Below, in pieces: positions 16,789-26,161 of a stretch of 64,000 bases of DNA. The notes below the pieces were generated by a model. It saw only the letters and a list, made by a program, of their open reading frames with translations, made no database searches and had not been told where the DNA came from. The translations under genes were made by a program, and so were the position numbers. Source of the stretch: Nocardia aurantia (lineage in GTDB: Bacteria; Actinomycetota; Actinomycetes; Mycobacteriales; Mycobacteriaceae); assembly GCF_009604425.1 (NCBI RefSeq), contig NZ_WEGI01000006.1:186001-250000 (forward strand), in the 5' to 3' direction. The first letter of the stretch is position 1. The number at the start of each line of letters is the position of its first letter.

Positions 16789-17686
16789 GACACGCAGCGT
16801 CGTCATCACCGGCGCCTCGCGCGGGCTGGGCCTGGCCTCGGCGGCACATCTCCACGCCCTTGGCTGGACCGTCGTGGCGGCCATGCGGTCCCCCGAAACC
16901 GGCCTGGATCGGCTACGCGCCGAAACCGGTGCGGCACCGGATGATCCGCGGCTGATCGGCGTCCCGCTGGACCTCACCGACCCTGCGTCGATCGCCGCGG
17001 CCGCGAAGACGGTCCTCGAACGAGTCGGCGCGCCGTACGCGGTCGTCCACAATGCGGGCATCTCGGCGGCCGGCATGGTGGAGGAAACGTCACTCGCGTT
17101 GTGGGAGAGGATGTTCGCGACCCACGTGCTCGGCCCGGTGGCGCTCACCCAGGCCTTGCTGCCCGCGATGCGCACGGCCGGACGCGGCCGGATCGTCCTG
17201 GTCTCCAGCGCCGGTGGCGTACGTGGAATGCCCGGCATCGCACCGTATTCCGCGGCCAAGGGCGCGCTCGAGCGCTGGGGCGAATCGCTGGCCGGGGAGA
17301 TCGCGCCGTTCGGGCTCGGCGTCTCCATCCTGGTGACCGGCACCTACGACACCGACATCATCACCGACGCGGGCACCACCGACGATCGCGACTTCGCCGG
17401 ACCCTATGCGCGCCTGCACGAATCGACCGACCGACGCGGCCGATTCGCCATCCGGTTCGCCCGCCCGCCCGCCCGCTTCGCCGCCGGCCTCACCAAGGCG
17501 CTCGACCACCGGGCTCCGTTCCGCCGCCGCCCCGTCGGTCCCGACGCCCGAATGCTGTTGCTCGCCAACCGGCTTCTGCCGCCGTCCGGGATGCACCAGC
17601 TGTCCCGGACGGCGATGGGCCTGCCGCGGCACGGCGCCCTGCGCTCCGCGGAACCCGCCACCCAGGAGAACGCCACCGATACCTGA
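16781..17686 (+). CDS. Short-chain dehydrogenase/reductase
   Basis: 301 residues. Cofactor motif TGASRGLG, NAG motif HNAGIS, catalytic Ser in VLVSSAGG and YSAAK with the active Tyr and Lys are all present. The ATG at 16781 overlaps the AveC-like gene by 8 bp, so they are coupled; a GTG at 16754 is a weaker alternative. The C-terminal third carries an unusual Arg/Pro-rich stretch (FARPPARFAAGL then FRRRPVGPDARM), suggesting a membrane- or lipid-facing tail. It is the last gene of the 14541-17686 unit; the P450 gene follows after 84 bp. Confidence 0.92.
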   Translation: MAETRSVVITGASRGLGLASAAHLHALGWTVVAAMRSPETGLDRLRAETGAAPDDPRLIGVPLDLTDPASIAAAAKTVLERVGAPYAVVHNAGISAAGMVEETSLALWERMFATHVLGPVALTQALLPAMRTAGRGRIVLVSSAGGVRGMPGIAPYSAAKGALERWGESLAGEIAPFGLGVSILVTGTYDTDIITDAGTTDDRDFAGPYARLHESTDRRGRFAIRFARPPARFAAGLTKALDHRAPFRRRPVGPDARMLLLANRLLPPSGMHQLSRTAMGLPRHGALRSAEPATQENATDT

Positions 17687-17770
17687 CACCTCGGCCGCCG
17701 CCCCCGAGCCGCCCATACCGATCGGCGGCGAACTCGCGGCCGCTCCGATCGACCGAAGGAGTAATCAGAT

Positions 17771-18988
17771 ATGCAACTGTTCGATGATCTCGCGGATTTC
17801 GGCGCCTTCGACGACGCGGTGTCGGGAAATGTGCGGGACCCCTATCCGGAATTGGCGCGGCAGAATCGCGACGAGCCGGTGCAGCGCATCGACCTCTCCG
17901 GCATGCCGGGCGAGGAGGGTAAACCGGTGTTCATCGTGTACCGGCACGAGGATATCATCACGATGCTGCGCGACAACGAGACCTTCTCGTCGGCGATCGT
18001 CATCAGCGCATTCGGCGACGTCCTCGGCAAACAGGTCATGCTCGGCATGGACGAGCCGCGGCACGGCCGCCATCGCGCGCTGGTGTCCAAGGCGTTCTCG
18101 GCGAAGGCCCTGGCCCGCTGGGAGGACGATCTGGTCGGCAGGGTCGGCGGCGAACTGATAGACGGTTTCGCGCCGCAGGGAAAGGCGGATCTGGTCAGGC
18201 AATTCACCTTTCCCTATCCGACCCAGATCATCGCCGGTCTGCTGGGCCTGCCCCGGGAGGATTTCCCGCAATTCCAGCGGTGGTCGATCTCCCTGCTCAG
18301 TTTCACCATGAATCCCGAACGCGGCAAGGCGGCCTCGGCGGCCCTGGTCGACTATTTCCGGCCGATTCTCGAGGCCCGCCGCGCGGAACCGCGCGACGAT
18401 CTGATCAGCAGCCTGGCGCGGGCGCGGATCGACGGCGAGCAACTGACCGACGAGGAGATCTACTCGTTCCTCCGGTTGCTGTTGCCGGCCGGTATCGAGA
18501 CCACCTACCGCGCACTGGGAAATCTGTTGTACGCCTTGCTGTCCCACCCCCAGCAATTCGAAGCGGTCAAGGCCGATCGGTCCCTGCTGCCGCAGGCGAT
18601 CGAGGAGGCGGTCCGGTGGGACGCCCCGCTGCTCACGATCACCCGGGTGACGACCCGCGATACCGAATTGGCGGGTGTGCCGATCCCGGCGGGATGTTCG
18701 GTCATGCCCATGCTCGGCGCGGCCAACCGGCAGGAGGACCGGCACCCGCGACCGAACGAGTTCGACCTCTTCCGGTCGAGCACATCCCATGTCGGGTGGG
18801 GCCACGGTGTCCATGTCTGTCTGGGAATGCATCTGGCCCGCATGGAAATGCGGGCCGCGATGAATCTGCTGATCGACCGGCTACCGAATCTGCGGCTGGA
18901 TCCGGCGGCCGAGGATGTGCACATCCGCGGTCAGGTGTTCCGCTCGCCCGCCGCGCTGCCGGTCGTATTCGACACTCCGGCAACCTGA
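17771..18988 (+). CDS. Cytochrome P450
   Basis: 405 residues, typical bacterial class I P450. The I-helix motif is AGIETT, the ExxR pair is in EEAVRW, and the heme loop is GWGHGVHVCLG with the thiolate Cys at about 350; the usual Phe of the loop is replaced by Trp-Gly. MDEPRHGRHRALVSKAF is the conserved segment after the B/C helices. The ATG at 17771 follows GAAGGAG. No ferredoxin gene is adjacent, so electrons must come from elsewhere. It lies between two SDR genes in the catabolic locus and probably hydroxylates the pathway substrate. Confidence 0.95.
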   Translation: MQLFDDLADFGAFDDAVSGNVRDPYPELARQNRDEPVQRIDLSGMPGEEGKPVFIVYRHEDIITMLRDNETFSSAIVISAFGDVLGKQVMLGMDEPRHGRHRALVSKAFSAKALARWEDDLVGRVGGELIDGFAPQGKADLVRQFTFPYPTQIIAGLLGLPREDFPQFQRWSISLLSFTMNPERGKAASAALVDYFRPILEARRAEPRDDLISSLARARIDGEQLTDEEIYSFLRLLLPAGIETTYRALGNLLYALLSHPQQFEAVKADRSLLPQAIEEAVRWDAPLLTITRVTTRDTELAGVPIPAGCSVMPMLGAANRQEDRHPRPNEFDLFRSSTSHVGWGHGVHVCLGMHLARMEMRAAMNLLIDRLPNLRLDPAAEDVHIRGQVFRSPAALPVVFDTPAT

Positions 18989-19032
18989 TCCGAACACACA
19001 CCCGCTACCGGCTTCGAATCGACGGAGGACAT

Positions 19033-19911
19033 ATGACAGGGAGCCTGACCGGCAAGGTCGCGTTCATCACCGGCGCCGCTCGTGGCCAGGGCCGCGCGCA
19101 CGCCGTGGCCATGGCGCGCGAGGGCGCGGACATCATCGCCGTCGACATCTGTCGGCAGATCGAGTCGAATCCGTATCCCCTCGCGACTCCGGAGGACCTC
19201 GACGAAACCGCCCGCGCCGTAGGCGAACTCGGCGGCCGGATCGTCGCCCGCATCGCGGATGTCCGTGAACGCCACGAACTCCGGGACGCCGTCGCGGCGG
19301 GCGTCACCGAATTCGGCAAGATCGATATCGTCGTCGCCAACGCGGGCATTCTCCCGATGGCGATGGGCAAACCGGATCCGATGCAGTTCGTCGACGCGAG
19401 TGATGTCGATCTGCTGGGCGTCCTGAACACCGTCGCGGTGTCGGTGCCGCATCTGCCCGACGGGTCCTCGATCATCGTCACCGGCTCGACCGCCGGCATG
19501 ATCCGCGGCACCACCGACAATCCGAACATGGGGCCCGGTGGGGCCGGATACGGCTGGAGCAAACGCGTCGTCATCGAATACGTCGAGGAGATGAGCCTGC
19601 ATCTGGCGCCGCGGATGATCCGCATCAACGCGATCCACCCGACCAATGTCAACACCGACCTCTTGCAGAACGACGGCATGTACAGCATGTTCCGGCCCGA
19701 CCTCACCGCCGCGGGCAAACAGGCCACCCGCGAGGACGCCGAACCGTTGTTCACCATCTTCCAGGCCATGCCCATCCCCTATGTCGAACCGGAGGACATC
19801 GCGAACCTCGCGGTGTTCCTGGCCGGCGACAAGAGCCGCTACATCACCGGCCAGCAGATCCGCGTCGACGGTGGCTCACTGCTCAAGTGGCCCAACGGCC
19901 CGGGCAGGTAG
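19033..19911 (+). CDS. Mycofactocin-coupled SDR family oxidoreductase
   Basis: 292 residues. It has the extended signature of mycofactocin-coupled SDRs: TGAARGQGRAHAVAMAREGA in the cofactor region with a short insertion (ESNPYPLATPEDLDET) between beta-2 and alpha-3. Catalytic Ser (VTGSTAG) and Tyr/Lys (YGWSKR) are present. These enzymes hold NAD(H) tightly and pass electrons to the peptide cofactor mycofactocin rather than exchanging NADH. The ATG at 19033 has GGAGG upstream. It follows the P450 by 44 bp and probably oxidises the alcohol formed by it. Confidence 0.92.
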   Translation: MTGSLTGKVAFITGAARGQGRAHAVAMAREGADIIAVDICRQIESNPYPLATPEDLDETARAVGELGGRIVARIADVRERHELRDAVAAGVTEFGKIDIVVANAGILPMAMGKPDPMQFVDASDVDLLGVLNTVAVSVPHLPDGSSIIVTGSTAGMIRGTTDNPNMGPGGAGYGWSKRVVIEYVEEMSLHLAPRMIRINAIHPTNVNTDLLQNDGMYSMFRPDLTAAGKQATREDAEPLFTIFQAMPIPYVEPEDIANLAVFLAGDKSRYITGQQIRVDGGSLLKWPNGPGR

Positions 19912-20093
19912 CTGGAATTCCGCCTGCTTCGATCACCACTCCGATGACCGTTCGACTCTCCGTGAATTCTTTACTTCCGCGCACTATCCGCTGTCCCTAC
20001 GGTCGAATCCGCCGCGGCGTGCCGCTCGGGCCGGGAAATACGGCCGCGGGTGGTCGAATTCGCGTGACCGGACACGAACGAGGAGTACCGACC

Positions 20094-21074
20094 ATGACAT
20101 TGGCACAGATCGAACATCGCGCGGATCGCGAGGCGAGCGCGGAGCGGGGCTATCGCGAGGCCGGTATCACCGTCGAGAAGCTCGGGCAGCACATCGGCGC
20201 GCGGATCGGCGGCGTGCAACTCGGTGGCGACGTGCCCGCCGAACAGGTCGAGGCGATCCGGCTGGCGCTGGCGATCAACAAGGTGGTGGTCTTCACCGAG
20301 CAGCATCACCTCGACGACGAGTCGCAATACGCGTTCGCCGAGCTGCTGGGAACGCCGACCACGCCCCATCCGACCGTCACCTCGCGTGGCACCCAGCTGC
20401 TGACGATCGACGGTGCGGCGAACAGCTGGCACACCGATGTGACCTTCGTGGACCGCATCCCGAAGGCGTCGATCCTGCGGGCGGTGACCCTGCCCGAATA
20501 CGGTGGGGCCACCACGTGGGCGTCGACGGTGGCGGCGTACGAGCAGCTGCCGAAATCGCTGCGCGCGCTGACCGAGGAATTGTGGGCCACGCACAGCAAT
20601 CTGTACGACTACGTCGGGCAGGCCGACCCCTCCGACGCGATCAATCAGGGAAAGACCGACCACTACCGGGAATTCACCAGCACCGAATACCAGACCCTGC
20701 ACCCCGTCGTGCGGGTGCATCCGGAAACCGGTGAACGCGCCCTGCTGCTCGGCCATTTCGCGAAGGATTTCCGCGGCCTCACGACCGCCGAATTCCACAC
20801 CCTGTACCAGTTGCTGCAGAACCGGATCATCAAATTGGAGAACACTTTCCGCTGGAATTGGCGGCTCGGTGATGTCGCGATCTGGGACAACCGCGCCACC
20901 CAGCACTACGGGATCGCGGATTTCGGCGACCGGAAGCGCGAACTGCATCGCATCACCCTCGCCGGCGACGTCCCGGTCGACGTCAACGGCGCCCACAGCC
21001 GGGTGATCCAGGGCGACGCCTCGCATTACAGTGCGATCCTACCCTCGCCGCGGCTCGAGGTGTTCGCCGCCTGA
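20094..21074 (+). CDS. Fe(II)/2-oxoglutarate dioxygenase, Rv3406 alkylsulfatase type
   Basis: 326 residues, TauD/TfdA family. The iron ligands are in WHTDVTF (His113, Asp115) and TQHYG (His271), with the 2-oxoglutarate Arg in RELHRITL. Segments such as GARIGGVQLGGD, NKVVVFTEQHHLDD, YGGATTWAST and GDVAIWDNRATQH follow Mycobacterium tuberculosis Rv3406 closely; that enzyme cleaves alkyl sulfate esters and can hydroxylate some carboxylic drugs. The ATG at 20094 has GAGGAG upstream. It stands alone, 182 bp after the SDR gene. Likely role: release of sulfate from, or hydroxylation of, an aliphatic substrate. Confidence 0.9.
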   Translation: MTLAQIEHRADREASAERGYREAGITVEKLGQHIGARIGGVQLGGDVPAEQVEAIRLALAINKVVVFTEQHHLDDESQYAFAELLGTPTTPHPTVTSRGTQLLTIDGAANSWHTDVTFVDRIPKASILRAVTLPEYGGATTWASTVAAYEQLPKSLRALTEELWATHSNLYDYVGQADPSDAINQGKTDHYREFTSTEYQTLHPVVRVHPETGERALLLGHFAKDFRGLTTAEFHTLYQLLQNRIIKLENTFRWNWRLGDVAIWDNRATQHYGIADFGDRKRELHRITLAGDVPVDVNGAHSRVIQGDASHYSAILPSPRLEVFAA

Positions 21075-21239
21075 CCGGCGGCGCGGAACCGGCCCGCCCG
21101 GATCTCGCGGATCGCACGGCCGCGCTCGATGCCCAGGTCAGGTATGAGTAACCTTGATACTGTTCGCTTCCGGGACGTGTACCGGTTCGGTCGCGGACGG
21201 ACCGCATCGAGTTCCCGAATATCCGCGAGGAGTCCGCGC

Positions 21240-22664
21240 ATGGCGAGCGCCGTCGAGTTCGATCCCGCCGACGGCGAGATCGCGACCGGCGCCGGCCGGC
21301 TCGCCACCCAGATCGCCCGGCGGATCGAGGAATCCGTGATCGGCCGGGGCTGGCCGGTCGGCGAATCGCTGGGATCGGAGAGCGAACTGCGCGCCCGTTA
21401 CGGGGTGGGCCGGCCCGTGCTGCGCGAGGCCGTGCGGCTCGTCGAACACCATCAGGTCGCCCGGATGCGGCGCGGGCCGGGCGGCGGCCTGTTCGTATGC
21501 GCCCCGGACGCCGAACCGGCCACCCACGCCATGGTGATCTATCTCGAATACGTCGGCACCGGCAGCACGGATCTGATCGAGGCACGGTCGCTGCTGGAAC
21601 CGGTCGCCGCGCATCTGGCGGCCGACCGCATCACCGAGGACGGGATCGGCACGCTGCGCGCCGCGCTGCGGGCGGAGCACGCGCATCTCGACGGCCCGGA
21701 GTGCTGGGCGCACGACCCGGTCCACGCGCTGATCGGCCGGTTGTCCGGAAATCCGTTGCTGCACTTGTTCATCGACGTGCTCACCCGGCTCACCACCCGG
21801 TACGCGCACGCCTCGAGCCGGCGGACGGCCGCGGAACTGGATGCGGCCCGGCAGGATTCGCACACCACCCATCGCGCGATCGGCGAGGCGGTGATCGCCG
21901 GTGACGGGGCCCGCGCGCAGGTCGCGCTGACCGCGCACCTCGAGCACCTCGCCGACTGGGTCGAGCCGCGCCGGGCGCACCGCCGCCCGCCGCTACCGGG
22001 CGCCGGATTCGATTGCGCCACAGCGCCGACCGGCAAGCTGGCCGAGGTCCTCGCGAGCCGGATCCACGACGACATCGCGGCGCGCGGCTGGCCGGTCGGC
22101 GACGTACTCGGTTCGGAGACCGACCTCGTCGCGCGCTACGGCATCAGCCGCCCGGCGCTCCGGGAAGCCGTGCGGCTGCTGGAATATCACTCGGTGGCCC
22201 GCATGCGGCCCGGCCCCGGCGGCGGGCTGATCGTCACCGAACCCGAACCGCAGGCCAGCGTCGACACGATCGCACTGCTGTTGGAGTACGAACGGGTCAC
22301 CACCGGCGATTTCCGGATCGTGCGCGACGCACTGGAACTCGGCGTCGTCGGTAAGGTGACCGCGCGGCTCGCCGAAGCCGGCGGCGAACTGCCCGACCGG
22401 CTCGGCGCCGCGGCCGGCGAGCCGTGTTCGGGCCCGCCGCGCCCGTTCCACACCGAACTGGCCGCTGTGGCGGGCAATCCGGTTCTGACGCTGTTCCTTT
22501 CGATCGTGACGGAATTGTCGCACCGGCATCCGGCCGACGGCCCGCACGAGCCCCGCGACGAGGTCGCGCGCACCCATCACCGCATCCTCGACGCCATCCG
22601 GCGGGGCGACACCGCCCTCGCCTGGCATCGCATGCGGCGGCACCTCGGCGGCCGCACCGGCTGA
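21240..22664 (+). CDS. Tandem GntR-GntR (FadR-like) fusion regulator
   Basis: 474 residues, twice the length of a FadR-type regulator. Two winged-helix plus FCD-like ligand units are joined: the first winged helix at about 19-88 (SESELRARYGVGRPVLREAV), the second at about 265-331 (SETDLVARYGISRPALREAV). The two copies are clearly homologous, including GRGWPVGE/ARGWPVGD and ARMRRGPGGG/ARMRPGPGGG. The second ligand domain is shorter and seems degenerate. The start is the ATG at 21240 with GAGGAG upstream. As a covalent dimer it probably binds one full operator. It closes the catabolic locus opposite the tandem TetR. Confidence 0.92.
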   Translation: MASAVEFDPADGEIATGAGRLATQIARRIEESVIGRGWPVGESLGSESELRARYGVGRPVLREAVRLVEHHQVARMRRGPGGGLFVCAPDAEPATHAMVIYLEYVGTGSTDLIEARSLLEPVAAHLAADRITEDGIGTLRAALRAEHAHLDGPECWAHDPVHALIGRLSGNPLLHLFIDVLTRLTTRYAHASSRRTAAELDAARQDSHTTHRAIGEAVIAGDGARAQVALTAHLEHLADWVEPRRAHRRPPLPGAGFDCATAPTGKLAEVLASRIHDDIAARGWPVGDVLGSETDLVARYGISRPALREAVRLLEYHSVARMRPGPGGGLIVTEPEPQASVDTIALLLEYERVTTGDFRIVRDALELGVVGKVTARLAEAGGELPDRLGAAAGEPCSGPPRPFHTELAAVAGNPVLTLFLSIVTELSHRHPADGPHEPRDEVARTHHRILDAIRRGDTALAWHRMRRHLGGRTG

Positions 22665-23052
22665 CCGGCATGCCACCGTATTCCCGGTGTGTGCCGGCCG
22701 CTGGAGTTTCGATCGGGAATTTACCGAATGGACGAATTCGAATGCCACTATTCACCGTAAGGCAAACCTCTGCCACGGCTTTGGGACGGATGACAATCGC
22801 GCCCGCCGCGGCAAAGAGAGCAATCACAGCGGTCGGTTTCCGGGACTTTCCCGGCGCCGGTGCCTCCGATACCACGGCCGCGGGTCCCATCTGCGAATAC
22901 GTGGACAATCGGCAGGAATCGGACAGCAAGTTACCGGCGGGGCACGGCGCGTGCTCAAATATCGAGTGGGGACTCCAGCATTCGAAGGCACACTGTCGTG
23001 CCCGATTTCGGAGTTTCGGGAAAGGCCGAGCGACCGAAGGGATCACATCCTG
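22665..23052. other. Intergenic region upstream of Roadblock gene
   Basis: 388 bp with no convincing gene. At 22758-22769 it contains TAAGGCAAACCT, which partly resembles half of an actinobacterial iron (IdeR/DtxR) box, but the second half is not conserved, so I do not call it. Promoter elements for the Roadblock gene should lie here. Confidence 0.4.
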
Positions 23053-23490
23053 ATGAGCACATTCGAGAGCGCGATCAACGCCGACAAGCCGGCCTGGATG
23101 CTGGAAGGACTCGACATACCGGACGTCCGTTTCGCGGTCCTGTTGTCCGACGACGGACTTCGTATCGCGCACATCGGCGAGATCACCCTCGACAACGCGG
23201 AACGCTTCGCCGCCGCCGCGTCCGGGCTGCGTTCGCTGGGCAAGGCGCTGGGCGAATTCGCGGGCAATCTCACCAGCGTGCGGCAGAACATGACCGAGTA
23301 CGAGGACGGCATGATCTTTATCACCGCGGTCGGCGACGGCGCGCTGCTCGGGGTCTCCACCACGCCCGACGCCGACGTGAACCTGATCGCCCACCGGATG
23401 AACGAACTGGCCCTCCGGGTGGGCAACGAACTGGGCAGCCGCACCCGTCAGCGGTGGGCGCAGCAGCTGCCGCCGGTGGCACGCCCCTAG
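23053..23490 (+). CDS. Roadblock/LC7-domain protein
   Basis: 145 residues, a single Roadblock/LC7 domain (about 20-125): VRFAVLLSDDGLRIAHIG, then AAAASGLRSLGKAL and GALLGVSTTPDADVNLIAHRM. In actinomycetes such proteins are usually the second gene of conservons (sensor, Roadblock, DUF742, Ras-like GTPase) and dimerise to regulate small GTPases. Here it stands alone, without the sensor, DUF742 or GTPase genes. A weak GAAGG motif precedes the ATG at 23053. It is convergent with the ligase gene. Confidence 0.9.
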   Translation: MSTFESAINADKPAWMLEGLDIPDVRFAVLLSDDGLRIAHIGEITLDNAERFAAAASGLRSLGKALGEFAGNLTSVRQNMTEYEDGMIFITAVGDGALLGVSTTPDADVNLIAHRMNELALRVGNELGSRTRQRWAQQLPPVARP

Positions 23491-23548
23491 CATCGGCGTA
23501 ATCCGGACCCGCGCCGAACCGGTACGGCGGCGGACGCCGGGACGGCGC

Positions 23549-25540
23549 CTAGACGATCTTGGCGTCGATCAGCAGACGCCAGATCTCGCCCTGGTCGACG
23601 ACCTCGACACCGAGCTTCTCCGCCTTGGTGAGTTTGCTGTCGCCGACTCCGGCGCCGGTGATCAGCAGATCGGTGTTCGCCGAGACCGAGGAAGCCGTTG
23701 TCGCGCCGGCCTTCTCGCACAGCCGCTGGAAGGTCGGCCGGGCGACCTTCTCGCCGGAACGCGGATCGGTGAGCGCGCCGGTGATCACCACCGTCTTGCC
23801 CGCCAGCGGCGCACCGGCGGCGACCACCGGCGGCAGATCCTCGGCACGCACGTCCAGCGACACCCCGGCGGCCCGCAGCCGTTCCAGTTCCGGCCGCAGG
23901 CGGGTGAGGTGCTCGATGAGCGACGCGGCCACCTTCGGGCCGATGTCCTCGACGGCGACGAGGCGTTCCTCCCCCGCGTCGGCGACCTCCTCCAGGGAAC
24001 CGAATCCGGACCGGGCCAGCCGCGCGGCCGTACCGTCGGAGGCCATCGGGATCGCGAGACCGATCAGCGCCCGGCGCAGGCCCACCGCGCGGCTGGTATC
24101 GATCGACTCGATCATGCGCGCGGCCGAGACCTCGCCGATGCGATCGAATTCGAGCAGGCGCTCCTGGGTCAGCGTGTAGAAATCCGACGGATTCTCCAGA
24201 ATGCCCGCCTCCGCGAGCCTTTCGATCCACACCGGGCCGATCGCATCGATGTCCGCGGCCGCGCGCGAGGCCCAGTGGATCAGCCGCCGGACCGTCTGCG
24301 CGGGACAGGAAGCGTTGGTGCAGAACAACTCCCGGCTGTTGCCCGATTCGGTCACGGGTTGCCCGCACGAGGGACACGCCGTCGGCGGGACGATCTCGCG
24401 CTCCTCGCCGGTGCGCCGGGAGGCGTCGAGCACGCCCGCCACGAACGGGATCACGTCGCCGGCGCGGCGCACCAGCACCGTGTCGCCGACCAGGATGTCG
24501 CGGGCGCGGATCACCTCCTGATTGGCCAGCGTCGCCTTCGTGACCGTGGTGCCGCCCACGAACACCGGCTCCAGCCACGCCACCGGGACGATCTTGCCCG
24601 TCTTGCCGACATCCCACACCACGTCCACCAGCAGCGTGGTCTTCTCCTCGGCGGCGAACTTGAACGCCAGCGCGCCGCGTGGACTGTTCGACCGGGTGCC
24701 CGCCGCGGCGTAGGCGTCGCGGTCGGCCAGCCGTAGCACGGCGCCGTCGATGTCGTAGTCCAGCTCGTTGCGGCCCGCCTCGATCGTGGTGATCGCCGCC
24801 TGCGCCTGCTCGGCGTCGGCGCACACCCGCATCTCCGCCCCCGCGACGCCCAGCGCGCGCAACCCCTCGCCCAGATCGACCGCGGCGCCGCCGGCGGAGG
24901 TGTCCAGGTCGAAACCGTGGAACTGCAACCGGCGTTCGGCCACCGTGGCCGGATCCTTGGCCCGCAGCGTGCCCGCCGCCGCGTTGCGCGGGTTGATCAG
25001 CGGCTTGTCCGGATGCGCGATGTTGTACGCGAGGAACGTCGAGCGCAGCATCACCGCCTCGCCGCGCACCTCCACCCGACCGGGCACCTCGATCCGCTCC
25101 GGAACGCCGTCGACCAGGGCGCGGACCAGCATCGTCACGTCGTCGCCGGTGGTGCCGTCGCCCCGGGTCACCGCGCGCACCAGCCGGCCGTCCTCGTACA
25201 CCAGTGCCAGTGACAGACCGTCCAGCTTGGGCATCACGACCACCGGCTGACCGGGGAAACGATCGAAGAACGCGGCGACCTGCTCGGGCTTGGTCGCCTT
25301 CTCCAGCGACAGCATCGGCCGCGAATGCCGGATCGGCGCGTGCAACACCGCCGGCGCGCCGACCTGCTCCAGCGGATTCGGATCGGGCGCGAGATCCGGA
25401 TGCGCCGCGATCAGCGCCCGCAACTCGTCCTCGACCGCGTCGTACTCGGCATCCGCGACCAGCGGCGAGCCCTGATAGTAGGCGTCGCGCAGCGCCACGA
25501 TGCGCTCCGCGAGCTCTCGAATCCGTTCCCCAGTTTCCAC
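23549..25540 (-). CDS. ligA: NAD+-dependent DNA ligase
   Basis: 663 residues starting at the GTG at 25540 (VETGERIREL). It has the N-terminal Ia domain with YYQGSPLVADAEYD, adenylation motif KLDG (Lys105), TRGDGTTGDDV, an OB fold with GKTGKIVPVAWLEPV, a four-cysteine zinc finger (CPSCG and CTNASC), HhH repeats, and a C-terminal BRCT domain from about 585. The catalytic motif reads MPKLDGLS instead of the common EPKIDG, and NPRNAAAGTLR replaces AAGSLRQ. These divergences, and the lack of gatCAB-type neighbours usual for the housekeeping copy, suggest a second LigA paralogue. The frame extends further upstream but without ligase similarity. Confidence 0.93.
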   Translation of the reverse strand: METGERIRELAERIVALRDAYYQGSPLVADAEYDAVEDELRALIAAHPDLAPDPNPLEQVGAPAVLHAPIRHSRPMLSLEKATKPEQVAAFFDRFPGQPVVVMPKLDGLSLALVYEDGRLVRAVTRGDGTTGDDVTMLVRALVDGVPERIEVPGRVEVRGEAVMLRSTFLAYNIAHPDKPLINPRNAAAGTLRAKDPATVAERRLQFHGFDLDTSAGGAAVDLGEGLRALGVAGAEMRVCADAEQAQAAITTIEAGRNELDYDIDGAVLRLADRDAYAAAGTRSNSPRGALAFKFAAEEKTTLLVDVVWDVGKTGKIVPVAWLEPVFVGGTTVTKATLANQEVIRARDILVGDTVLVRRAGDVIPFVAGVLDASRRTGEEREIVPPTACPSCGQPVTESGNSRELFCTNASCPAQTVRRLIHWASRAAADIDAIGPVWIERLAEAGILENPSDFYTLTQERLLEFDRIGEVSAARMIESIDTSRAVGLRRALIGLAIPMASDGTAARLARSGFGSLEEVADAGEERLVAVEDIGPKVAASLIEHLTRLRPELERLRAAGVSLDVRAEDLPPVVAAGAPLAGKTVVITGALTDPRSGEKVARPTFQRLCEKAGATTASSVSANTDLLITGAGVGDSKLTKAEKLGVEVVDQGEIWRLLIDAKIV

Positions 25541-25685
25541 AGGACCAGACGCTACCCAGCCCCACCGACACTCGGGGAACAGACCGGTCGTCACCGTCGG
25601 CGAGGCCGCGCCAGGGCACTGTTCGCCGAACCGCGGATGGCCCCGACACCCGGACGGCCGCGGCCCCGGCATCGCCCGAACGGGC

Positions 25686-26144
25686 TCAGGGAGAGGGGGC
25701 TCCCGCCGGTACGACGGCGATGTCGGCGGGGGCACATGTCCGGGTACCGGCCGGTACGAGCGCCGCGATCACATCGGCCCCGGAGTCGCGGTCGACCAGC
25801 CGGACCGCGTGACCGTCCGGATCGGCCAGGTGCCGATCGCCCCACTGCATCAGGCCCACCACCACCGGATACAGCTCCCACGCCTTGGCCGTGGGCAGGT
25901 ATTCCAGCTGTTCCCGGCGGCCGTCCACCCGGTACGGCCGTCGCTCGGCCAGCCCCTCCTCGACCATCTCGGCGAGTCGCCGGCTCAGCACCGAGGTGGA
26001 CACTCCGAGATGCTGCTGCATGTCCTCGAAACGCCGTACGTCGTTGAACATCTCGCGCAACACGAGCAACGTCCAGCGGCTGCCGACGACCTCCAGGGCC
26101 CGGACCAGCGGACAGTTGTCCAGGCCCACCGACGTCCACTCCAT
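25686..26144 (-). CDS. HxlR-family transcriptional regulator
   Basis: 152 residues. The HxlR winged helix is complete: CPLVRALEVVGSRWTLLVLR with the single N-terminal Cys11, then RRFEDMQQHLGVSTSVLSRR, and the wing RRPYRVDGRREQLEY. Cys11 in this position is often a redox or electrophile sensor in the family. It is divergent from the crotonase gene, with two copies of a TGAGTTCT-N5-AGAACTCA palindrome between them, which I take as its operators. An Ala/Pro-rich C-terminal tail of about 30 residues is not part of the domain. Confidence 0.92.
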   Translation of the reverse strand: MEWTSVGLDNCPLVRALEVVGSRWTLLVLREMFNDVRRFEDMQQHLGVSTSVLSRRLAEMVEEGLAERRPYRVDGRREQLEYLPTAKAWELYPVVVGLMQWGDRHLADPDGHAVRLVDRDSGADVIAALVPAGTRTCAPADIAVVPAGAPSP

Positions 26145-26161
26145 GCCGCGATTCTACCGGT

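Noticed and set aside
22758..22769. Iron (IdeR/DtxR) box upstream of the Roadblock gene
   Set aside because: Only one half fits (TAAGGCAAACCT). The dyad partner is not conserved, and no iron gene follows.
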